From NCBI RefSeq assembly GCF_000812685.1, contig NZ_JWIF01000073.1, positions 46,747 to 110,746 on the forward strand: a stretch of DNA of 64,000 nucleotides, read 5' to 3'. A program made the translations under genes and the position numbers. The notes under the pieces are model-generated. The model was not told where the DNA came from and ran no database searches. It saw nothing but the letters and a program-made list of their open reading frames with translations. Below, one piece after another: positions 15,883 through 27,800 of this stretch (its first letter is position 1; each line of letters opens with the position of its first letter). Source of the stretch: Halocynthiibacter namhaensis (lineage in GTDB: Bacteria > Pseudomonadota > Alphaproteobacteria > Rhodobacterales > Rhodobacteraceae).

Positions 15883-18800
15883 TTACTCAGCCGCCATCCG
15901 CAGCATTGCATATTCGATTTCAGTTTCGTCGCTTGGCGACACGTCGTCAAGTGCATCTGAGGCCGCTGTTTCGTCATTTGGCTGAATACTGGACAGAAGA
16001 TATTCAATCAGCTGTTCGATCAGCAGCTCATGCGCTGGTGCGCTGGCCTCCCAGAAGGCGCCAAAATCAGCCAGAAGCGCGGCCCTAATCGCGGCTTTGA
16101 TCACCGAAATATCAGCCCCCGTAGCCGTCAATTCTGCAACGGAACGAATGAAGGTATCGCTTTCCAGATAATCCAAAACCCGACTCACAAAATGTGGATC
16201 CGTCAGGCTGCCATAGCTTTGCACCGCATATCCATCAGACAAGAACTGCTGGGCAATGATCGATCCGGCCACGGAAAACTGTGCGCTTTCCTGTGCGAAC
16301 AGATCAAGCGGGCTCCCTATCGAATCTTTCTGCTGGGCTGCTGAGACAACGTCAATTGCACCAGGTCCCGCAAAGTTTGAAGTATATAAGAAGCGTTGCC
16401 CACTGACGCCCACAAACCCCTGCACACCCCATTCGGCACGGAAGAGACCCGCATACCCGTCAGAATAGATCAAATCATCAGCCGTGTTCCCATGGAACAG
16501 GTCTGGGCCAAGCCCCCCAACAAGAATATCCGGGCCATCATCCCCAAAGATCACATCATAACCGCCGGTGAGATATGCAAAATTGGTGTCAATTTTGAGT
16601 TCTTCTAGGATAGATCCATCAGAGAAGGCCACCCAACCACGCGACATGATCACCGTATCGCCGATCAAGAAATCCTGCCCATCATTGCCATGTAACAGGT
16701 CATTTCCAAAGCCACCCATGATGAAATCGTTTCCGGCGTCACCGCTCAGCGTATCGTCATAAGCGATATCACTGCGCAAGCCTGTCAAATGTATGACACG
16801 ATCCTGTGCCGACTGGCCTGGCAGAACATTTTGATATTGTTCCAGCAATATCGTCGCAATGTCGCCCACGATCATGTCATCAGAGACACCGCCTGTAATC
16901 GTATCAGCACCTGCTTGGCCGATGAGAATATTGTCACCCACGGTGCCTGCGGCCGTAATCACATCTTCGCCGCCACGCACCAAATTAGTCAACAGAACAG
17001 TTTCAACGTCGGTGCGATTCCGGAAGGTGATGATGCCATCATCGCCAAGCGCAACATCTTCGCCCTCACCAACCGAAACATAATCATCGCCCTGATTTGC
17101 AATCACAATGTCATTGCCGCCACCAGCGGTGATGTGGTCATTGCCGCCTGCACTTAGAATTTCGGCTGTAACAACTCCAAGACCACCCATATGGGATGAT
17201 CCCCACAACCCGTCGTCACCAAGAATAACATCAGCGCCATCCCCAGCTTTGACGACATCACTGCCACCCCCAGCGAGGATAACATCACTGCCACCAAGCG
17301 TGGTTATATCGTCATTGCCACCTGCCCCGGCGTGAAGCGTTTCTGCCTGGCGCCCAATGACATTCACAAGCCCAGGGTCAAGGACGGCCTGCCCCATGTC
17401 GCCAATAACAACATTGTCACCCGCACCGGCATGAACAACATCACCACCAAATCCACCGATGACAACATCTGAACCGGAAAGCGTGGTAATTGTGTCAATA
17501 CCATTGGCCACTGAGCTGCCCGTCGTAACAGTCCCATTGCTGCTATTGCTGGCGAAAATCACGCCACTGTCGCCTAAAACGCGATTGTTGCCCTCACCAA
17601 GATTTGCCGTGTCAGAACGCGCACCAAGGGCCACAAAATCATGCCCCGCACCGGTCGTGACAGTATCGTCACCGCCCACGGCATCATCGCTGGTCTCAAG
17701 ACGGGTTGTTGTCGCCGTCATCGTGATCGCACCATTGTCACCAAGCACGCGATTGTCGCCATCGCCGAGATCGGCAATATCGTCACCAGACCCCAGCGCG
17801 ACGGAATCATGACCGCCAAGGGTCGTGATCGTGTCGTTGCCACCAGCGCTTGCGGTGGTTGTGGTCAATGTGGTCGTTCCGCCAGCAACGCTAATCACGC
17901 CGCTGTCGCCCAGCGCGAGGTTATCACCCGCCCCAAGATTCGCCGTATCCGCGCCTGCACCAAGGGCCACAAAATCATGCCCCGCACCGGTCGTGACAGT
18001 ATCGTCACCGCCCACAGCATCATCGCTGGTCTCAAGACGGGTTGTTGTCGCCGTCATCGTGATCGCACCATTGTCACCAAGCACGCGATTGTCGCCTTCT
18101 CCAAGATTGGCAATATCGTCACCAAAGCCCAAGACAACCGCGTCATTACCGCCAAGGGTCGTTACGGTATCGTTGCCACCAACCGAAGGATCCAAACTGC
18201 TGATCACAGTCTGTGATGATGTTTGAGACAGAGAACCACTGTCCCCAACAATACCATTATTGCCGGCACCGGTGGTGATTGTATCCCCTGCTCCGCCGGC
18301 GATCACGATATTGTCGCCCGCCCCGAGTTCAACGATATCAACGCCGTCGTCTCCATGGGTGCGAGAGGTCGCCGTGATCACAGGCGTTGCGCCGCGCGTA
18401 TCATGGGTAATCGTGCCGCTGTCGCCCAAAACGACATTATTTCCATCGCCAAGCGTGATGCCATCTGCGCCTTCACCTCCGGCTAGGATATTCACGCCAT
18501 TTCCGGCTTCAAACGTATCATCATTGTCAGATGCAAGGCTTTCAGCAGTTGTCATCCCGATCAGGCGACCCGTGTACTCACTATTGGGATCAATCGTAAT
18601 ACGTCCGTCGTCCCCCAAAATATAGTTCACACCATCCGCCAGATCGACCACATCGGCACCGCCGCCCAGCACTGCGATGACTTCGCCACCGGTTGCTGTA
18701 ATGCGGTCATTTCCATCGTCCGCATGCGCGGTGCTTTCCACGGATTCCGCAATCGCAGAGATCAGTTCAAGCGAACGCGCTTCAGCATCAAGTTGGTCTT

Positions 18801-21800
18801 GCGTTGCACCAGAAGGCGCAGGGGCAAAGCTGCGCAATGCGTTCAATGCAACCGGATTCAGCCCGATTACGCCCGCATCACCGATGGCCACCAAGCCTCC
18901 GACAGTTGCAGTGATCGTATCATTGCCACGACCACCGATCACCAGATCCTTCAGATCAGGCTGCGCCGGAACAAGCTGAGGCGGTGTTTCATCTGTTTTA
19001 TATGCATTAGGCGTATCAACACCCAATGTAATAACGTCATCGCCATCCGTATCCAGCCCAACAGAGCTGATGGTGCCAGCCGTAATGTCCAAGGTGCCAT
19101 TGTCCCCGATGATCAAATCACCACCAAGGCCCGTATCAATTATATCGGCCCCTTCGCCGCCAATCACCAGATCATTTCCACGCCCACTTGTGATGATATC
19201 AGCACCACCTGCAGTCGATGCTATGGAAATAACTTGGGTCGCGGCCTCAAGGATGCGCGCCCCTTTGATCTCGCCGAAATCACCCAAGAAGATGTTATCG
19301 CCGTATAGATCCACCAGGGTTTCACTCATGTTCGGCAAAGCTGCACCCGCGATGAGAATATCATTTCCCATCCCGCCAGACAGATCGTCGGTGCCGGACA
19401 AAGTGCTTGTCGTCTGCGTGGTAATCGCCCCTTCGGCGATCAAATTGGATGACAATCTGACCTCGGCGAAATCACCGATCAAGATGTCATTGCCAGAGGC
19501 ACCGGTCATCGTATCTGAACCGCCCCCGCCCAGCAGCACATCCGCGCCTTTGCCGCCATCAATAGTGTCATCACCATCCGCAAGATGTGCGGTTTCAATC
19601 AGCAATCCACGCGTCAGCGGACCGTTGATATCAAAGTTTGCGATATCGATAGAGCTGCCGCCAATAAAGCTCATGTCAAAGCGGCCCCCGGTTACGAAAT
19701 CATCGTCAAAGCCGCCAAACAAACTGTCTTCGCCAAGACCGCCTTCAATGATGTCCGACCCAAGTTGTCCGTAGATTGTGTCACTGCCTGACCCGCCAAT
19801 GATCACATCGGCCCCGTCTTGCAATGCAAGGCTGTTCAAGTTCACATCAGTTGCCGTAAGCCCCTCTGCACCCGCAGCTTTACCCCAGCCCCAGACCTCG
19901 GTCAGAGCGCCATCAACCTGAATAAGATCACGCCCCGCGCCACCTTCAACAAATACATCGCTACCACCTGCTTTGATCGTATCCGCGCCGCCACCTGACA
20001 GTACCACGACCGTCCCTGTGCCATTCAGATCCGTGCTGATTTGGTCGGCACCATTACCGGTCATAATGAAATGGTTACCATTGCCAACGGTTACAGTTTC
20101 AACATCTTTCGCCGCCTTCAGCTGAGTGCCCGCAGTGAATTCATCTTGCAGCGTTGCTAAATTCACTTTTTCACCGCCAAAGGTGTAATGTGCGGCGGCT
20201 GTTTCATTCACAGTACCATCCAAGTTGATACCAAGCAGATTGAGAATTTCAGTTTCCGTCACATCGCCCGTAGCAAATTTGGCAAGAAACACGTCACGCA
20301 TTCCAAAGTCTTGATCGCCAAAATAGATGACATTGCCACCTTGGATATCCACGGTATCCGCGTCACCTTCGCCAAAGATAATATATGTCCCAGTGGCGCT
20401 CGCACCGGCCGTAATTTCGTCGATACCATCCCCGGCAAAGACAACATGCAGTCCAGTGTTCGCAAGCTTGATAACATCACGCCCGCCACCTGTGTATGTG
20501 ATCGTTGGCACACTGCGTGCAGTTCCATCCGAAGCAGTCCGCGTCGTCATCGCAGTCATGTCGATGACGTTGTTTCCTTCACCAGCCGGAATGACCAATG
20601 CCCCGGCATGTTCATCAATTGTGCCGCTGATTGAACGGCCACCCGATGTCAAGCTCACGTTGTAAGGCGAATTCGGACCTGAAATGGTGACCACATCATT
20701 TCCGTCGCCCTCAATCAACGACATGCTCGCACCAGCGCGCGCACCGATATTCAAAATCGCGGTCTCTCCGCTGCCGATACTTCCACTCATCCGGGCGGGA
20801 ATGGGTTTACCACCGAAGTTGATGGTATCGCCGAAATCAAACACGGTTGTTGACCATTTCAAATCCGGCAATGGCCAAGGCAGGCTGATCCCGGCCCAAA
20901 CGCTTAGATAGAAACCATAATCAAGTTTCCCCTTAAAGACCGTTTCCAGCGCCCCCAAAGGATTACCGCCAGCGATCTCATCTGCAGCAGCTTCGACCAA
21001 CGCAATCAACTCAGGAATGCGCAATTTCCCGTCGTTATTTGGGTCACTAAAGCTAAGTTGCGCCCCAGCATGTCCGCGTGCGGTCAGCCCCGCGATGCCC
21101 GCATTCAAATTAACGGATGCACCGATGAACACATCCACAAGCGATCCAGGTTCAGCATTGATAAATACACCATCCAACAGGCGTTCTGGGTCAAGCGAGT
21201 TCGCAAAATTGACGATGCCACTTAAGTCATAACCAGCTTCAAATTGTGCAATCAACCGCGCTTCAATCGTGGCTGAGAAGACGGAGCTGATAATATCGCG
21301 CACCCAACCCGGCGCACCAATCGAGCTAAGAACAAAATCACCAATATCGATCACGCCTGTGTTCAAATTGAACAGCGTAAATTTCGCGCGCACCAAGTCA
21401 ACTTGATCGAAATTCCCTGTCAGGATCGACATGGCCGAGAACGGGTCCGTCAGCAGTGGCAATTCAAGAGAGAACCCACTTTTCGTATCCCCAAAGACAC
21501 CAAATGGTTTTCCTGGACCCTGCTGCGAAGCAGTCGTCGTGCCGGTACGCTTCATGTCACGATTATCGACGTCGGAAAGGGTCGTTTCACCGGATGACAT
21601 ATCGCCAAGGCTGCTGGTGAAATCAAACGTGCCGAACAGGACCATGCCATCATTGTCATGCAGCGTTGTAACGAAGTTTAAAATATCGCCCACAACCGTC
21701 GCAACCGTGTCGGCCAGTTTAATAATCGGGAACACATTGCCCAGAATATCCACAATAAAGCTGATCGGCTCACTGTTCAGGAAGGCAAAGACATCCGCCA

Positions 21801-24800
21801 ACGGATCGATGAACGCCATGATCGGATCAAGAATAGGCTTGATCAACGCATCATAAAGAACAGAGGCATCCAAACGCACATTGTTGAAGAGCAACTTCTC
21901 TAGCTGCAAACCATTGGTCGTGTCGTAGACGCCATTAAAGACCAGTTCAGCATTCACACTTGGAATGACCTGAGCCCCGGCAACCTTCACCGGCTCACCC
22001 GAGGAGGGGTCAAGAATATTGGCCTCGATGCCAATCGCGACATCAATTTCAGCTGAAAACTCAAAGGCGATCAGGTTGGCCGTATCAAGCTGTGCAACAT
22101 ACACAACTTTTTCCCAAGTAAGTTCCGCGCCACCGCCATCGACAGGGTCCACCCCCGAGAAGTCCCGGTAAGCCTGCGTCGCAGTGACCGCAGCTTCGCC
22201 GGCAGCCAGAGTTGTCGGGTCGACGATGGTCAGGCCAGAGTCCCCAAACAGGTCTGCTTCAAGTGATGCGGTAAGTTCCGCAGTACCACCGGCGCTTTCG
22301 TCAATGTTGCCATCGCCATCTAAGGTCACAGCCTTCGCGCTGACGCCCAGAATGTTAAAGACGCTCATCGAACCTTCAAACGTGCCCGCATCAACGGTGA
22401 AGTCAATTCCGATCTCTGCGTCATCGGTGTCATTCAACAGGAAGAAGCCGTTTTTATCAAAACCAAAACCGATGTTCACGGCATAGTCCAGCTGCATCTT
22501 GATCTGCGACCCTTGCTCAACTTCCATGTTGAACCCCGGAATGCCAAAGTCAAAATCAATGTCCATCATCTCGTTGAAGATGATCGCATTGAAGTTCAGA
22601 ACCCCGTAAATATAGCTGTCTTCTGTGCTGCCGTCTGTGTTCAAATGGGCCTGGAGATATTCCACGCCACTGGTGCTCAGCAGGTCATTCAACGCATCAT
22701 TTACAAAGCCTGTCAGCAGATCGACAGTTGTGGGCAGGCTGCCGTCTTCAAGGGGTTGATTGGCGTAATCAAGCGCGGCTTGCAGAACGTTGTAACGGAA
22801 ATCTTGGAAAAAGCTGACGCCAGCCCCAATCGCATCCCCGACGACGGGCAGGGTGATCCCACCCAGGAAATCATCAAACTGGGTCTGCATTTGATCCATC
22901 AACAGATCAAGCCCGCCCAAGACAAGGCGCGGGTTATTAAGCAGGGACAGAACATTCAGGTTTGACAGGAAGTCCGACAGATCGGGCAAGCCAAACTCAA
23001 AGTTCGACATATCAATGCCGTCACCCAGATGCAGAGACACCAGATCGCCGTCAAAGCTTGCGCCAAGGTCTCCGAGATCAATAGATTTCAGCGTCACCCC
23101 ATCTTTCAGTGACAATAAATCCGCTTTCCAGCTTAATTTATTCACCGCCGGGTCAAACAAGCCCAGACTGTCAGACAGCGGCAATTCGATGTCCACGCCA
23201 ATTTTGGCGTCAAACCCAAAGAGATCCGCAAACCCAAGGTCTGCGTCACCTGGAATGTCGAACAGATGCGACAGATCATATTGATCTTCGTTGTCGTCAC
23301 CATCGATGTCATTGATCAGGAATTTCAGGAACGCTGGGTCACCCGTGCCGTCACCGGCATTGATCAGCGCTTTACCATTCTGCACCTGCACTTCCACCGG
23401 GCCAAGGCCCAGCTTAATGTTCAAACCATCATTCACACCAGCAACAAAGCTTGCTGTAATCCCCGTTTTTTCCGTATCCAAATAAACACGTGGCGCGCCA
23501 GCGGTGACCGCTTCAAACAGCACCTCAGACACCATATCGCCATCAGATGCACTGCTGCCGTCTTCAAAGCCAAGCGCGCGTGCAACATTGCCGCCGCCCA
23601 GATCCGTCACGCGGAATTCGATGTTTTGGGACTGATCTTCACCGCTCACAGCAAAGGTCACGGGATCATATCCTGCCGCACTTGCAAAGTCGGTGCCCTG
23701 CAGACGGATTTCGCCTGCGTCTTCAATCACATCCATCAGATTGCTTAGGGCAATTGTGATGCCCGGGGCTGCCGAGTCTGAAATCGCACCACGGCTGACG
23801 GAACTTTCCTGAAGGGCTGTGTTGAAAGCGATCACAAACCCGTCGCTATCACGTCCAGCCGCAGCCGGAATAGTAACTTTAACGGGGCTGCCATTGATGG
23901 AAATGGTGAAAATATGTTCTTCAGCAAAGTCAGAAAAACCGGCTTTAAGCGCGATCACCTGTTTGCCGTCATCTTCTTCAGAATCCGCCTCATCCAAGCC
24001 AAACAGCGCATTTACACCAGTCGTGACGATAATCTCACTTGCCGTGTCGGATAGGGTGATCTGCCCCGTGGCAACATCATAGGTAAAACTGACATCAGCA
24101 CGTTCAAGTGCGATCTCAGCACGTTGAAGCGCCGCCTTCGCATCTGGATCAGACTCTGCGGCGATTTCAGCTTTTGTCTCCGCCAACCTATCTGCGATCG
24201 CCTCCTTGACCGCCTCATCAATCGCTACAACGGCTTCATCCAGCGAGAGTTCGCCATCACCATTCGTATCAAGATCAGCATTTCCATCAAGTTCGACCTC
24301 AACCTGAACTGTCGTACCCGTCTCTGCATCTGTCCAGCTCACCCGCAGATCATTGCCGCCACCCGGGCGGAAATTCAGGGATGAAACAGTGGACAGCGCC
24401 CCAAGGCCAGTTGTACCCGGCGCAATAACAGTTGGCTCAATCAGGGTCGGCGACAGATCAATCCCGAAGGAGAAATCTAGCGATAGTTCTGGATCAAAGA
24501 TCAGTTCACCGTCGCCACTGACATCAACCAGACCGCTGACAACATCCGCGAGGTCTTCACCCAGGAGACCCGCCAGCTGATCGCCCAGAAGCTCAACCAG
24601 ATCCAGTTGGAACGGCACGGTTTTCTGGTAATCTTCTAGGAACTTGAAGGACAGATCAAACAAGATCGTTTTCTCATCCGCGTCCCACGTTAGTGTAACC
24701 GTGTCCTCGCCGAACACACCTTCAAGGTGGTTTTCAATTACATCGAGGCCGGACTGCGGGTCATTGCGTAATTCCTGCAACGCATTCAGGAAGTCTGAGG

Positions 24801-27800
24801 CAAAGTTGATCTGGTCCAGAACCGAAAAGTTCAGCAGAGGAATATCAGCCGCTAAGAATGGCAGTTTGTCGGACAGGGTTTCACCGACCACCACCAACAC
24901 ATTCCCGATGGCTGCCAGCGTATCGAGAATGTCACCGTTTTCCAAATTCGCGAGGCCTTCAATTGCCTCAAGCGCCGCTGGATCGTTACTCAGAAGGGCC
25001 ACGTCCCATGTGTTGGTAAGATCAAACAGATCAATCACCGACAGGCTGACCCCATCAATCAGGTTCTCGTTAATGCCACTGATGCCTGCCACGGTGACTT
25101 TCACGTCCCCCATGCGGACCAAAAGCTGCGCCAGTTCGTCATCACCAGCATATTCAAAGGCATCTTCAGTGACGACGTCACCACTAACCATGACCGTGTC
25201 ACCGCTGCCAGCAAGGCCTTCGCCATCGCCATTCACGACGATGCCGCCCAACAGTTCAAACCGACCCAACAGGGTCGAAATCCCCGGCGCTGCTATGACA
25301 ACCGGTTCACCGCCTGACATTTCAACTTTATCGGCAACTGCATCGCGCAGATTGCGGAATGTTAGTTTTTCGTTGAACTCTCCATCCACATTACGACCCA
25401 GAATATTCGCTTCAAACTGGGCATTCGCATGCAGGAAGTTCTGTGCTGCATCATCCGCACCAATCGCGACAGAAATCAATCCAATGTCGGCAGACCCCGT
25501 GATTTCCGTTGCTGACGCGCTGGCAGACGCCTCTAGCGACAGATCCGAGAAAAACACATTGTCTAGAACCGCATCTTTCAGATCATCGGTAAAGCTATTC
25601 TTTCCTTCCAACGCATTGGCAGGGGCATCGGGCGCAGTGGAATCACCAATGATAGTCTTGCCAAAACCGACCAGATCAATCCCAACGGCGGAACTAAAGA
25701 CCGCATTCAGTTGCGCCGAAAGTTGCGCGGACAGATCCAAATCTCCGAGAACACCAAGGCCCAGATCACTGGCTGAGAACCCAATGCCATCGTCTGTCGA
25801 AATCGCAAGCGATGCTTCGATGTCAGGGAAGCTGAAGATCAATTCACCGTCGTCCGTCAACTCAAGCGCGGCACCAGGGAAACTGCTGTCCAGTTCGGAA
25901 TTGACCCAATTCATCAAACTCGCGATATCAAGGGCCCGCAACAGATCGTCTGGATCAGCGGACAGTGAAAAACTGCGCCCTTCGCCCAGATCAAGCGAGA
26001 AGCCAAGCCCATCACCACCCGTATTTGTCCCGGCCGTGACGCCAATACCTTTGCCATCCAGGGAAACATTCAGATCATCGATCAATTCCGCAAGCGATGT
26101 CCATCCTGTACCGGAACCACTGTATTTCACATCAAGTGGCTGATCCTCACCATCCACATGCAACGTGAAACGGAGGTTTTTCACGCCATCAAGCGCATCC
26201 AGCGCCAGAGCGCCCAGATTGAATGCCGACGCCTCAATTGCAAAAGTTGCGACGAATTCTGTACTACCCTCACCGAAGACTTCAGTAACTTCCGTCAGAT
26301 TGCTCGTATCAAAACCCAGATCAAACAGCGAAAACGTGTCATCTTCCGAATTTCCTGAAATCTTGCGGGCACTTTTTACGGTAAAAGTATTGAACGTCGC
26401 TGGGTTCCCCCCAGAACCAGGGGTTTTAGTTCCGGTTACCGATAGGCCCCCGCTCTGCCCAAGTGCAACCGCAATTCCATGACCTGATAGGGCGACGCTC
26501 AACAAATCGGCAAGGGCCGTCATTCGCGCTGAAAGCGAAAGGGATGCATTTTGTACTTCAGTACCTGTGAGGTTGATGTCCACATCAACAGGTGTCCCAC
26601 CAGGGGAGGTCACAGACAGCGACAACCGATTGTAGTCTAGAAGTTTGGTGAACTGGCCAAGGCTCATTCGTTCGCCACTTTGTGTGTCGATTTCACTTGT
26701 CAACGTCGTGTCAATCAACTCGGGGCCACTGCTCGTTTCGGTGTCTAGCCCCAACGCGCCTTTATCGATGCTGAAGGTGCTGGCAAGGTCTGTGAAAAAG
26801 CTGGATAGCTCTGTCATCAGATTGCCAAACCGCACATCTGTCAGTGGAATTGCAATGTCAAAGGCGCTGTCACTTAATGCGCCAGTCACGGTTTCGCCGA
26901 TATCTTTCAGGAACTGGACGATCTGCTCTGTGCCCATCGTTGCCAGCGTCACAAGCGAATCTTCAAGAATTTTTTCCTGATCCGCAGCCAAGCCTGTGTT
27001 CACAAGATCAAGCGTGAAATCAAAACTTGCTTTATCAATGAAGGCCCGCAAACGCCCCGCCGCATCAGTACTGTCCAGAACCGACGTCAAAGTAATGCCC
27101 GCCGTAAATTCCTGTGTTATGGCGCTGAAATCAAGTTCACCTTCCAGATCAAGATCAATCAAGTCATAAACTTGATCAGCCACGATATCACTGTAACCCG
27201 TGGCGCCGATCTCTTGGATACGTGCGGTGACATCAAGGGTTGCGGAACTGCCCGCCCAAGTGACAGAAGGCGTGCCGGACACATCAATGCTGCCGCCGAG
27301 GTTCATGCCACCACCACCGGTGTCACCCGCAGTAACAAACAAACCAAACTTCGCGGTCTCAAGGGATGTTACCTCAAGTGCCAATAGGCCAAGGTTAAAA
27401 CCAGCACCAGCAACTCCACCAATTGTTCCACCAACTTCCAAAAGCGGTGCAAAAGCGAATTCGTGAATATCAACAGCCAAACCTGTTAGGATATCACCTG
27501 AAAATGTGGTGTGCGTCTCAATTTCGAATTCAACCAGACTGCCCCCGGCACCCTGTGACAACGCGTCAAACGGCAAACTGATCCCAGGGATCGCAGCCTG
27601 TAAGACTGCCTGAAAATCTGCAAACGCTTGCGGCAAATTCACTGCAACATCGACCGCAAAATCCCCATCTTGCGTAAAGGAAACCAAGGTTTCCCCACCG
27701 ACAGCGATGTCATTCAATGTAACCGAGAAATTTTCTGTGCCCACCCCCATGGCAGTTGCAACCGCGTCGTGGAAGATGGATTTCACCTGTGCCTCGGTTG

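Noticed and set aside
24644..26143. Long plus-strand open frame (499 codons) opposite the giant RTX gene, with many shorter ones along 16-28.6 kb
   Set aside because: These mirror the strong codon bias of the minus-strand gene, have Ser/Arg/Pro-rich random-looking products and no ribosome sites. The minus-strand frame is one clean 4193-codon gene.
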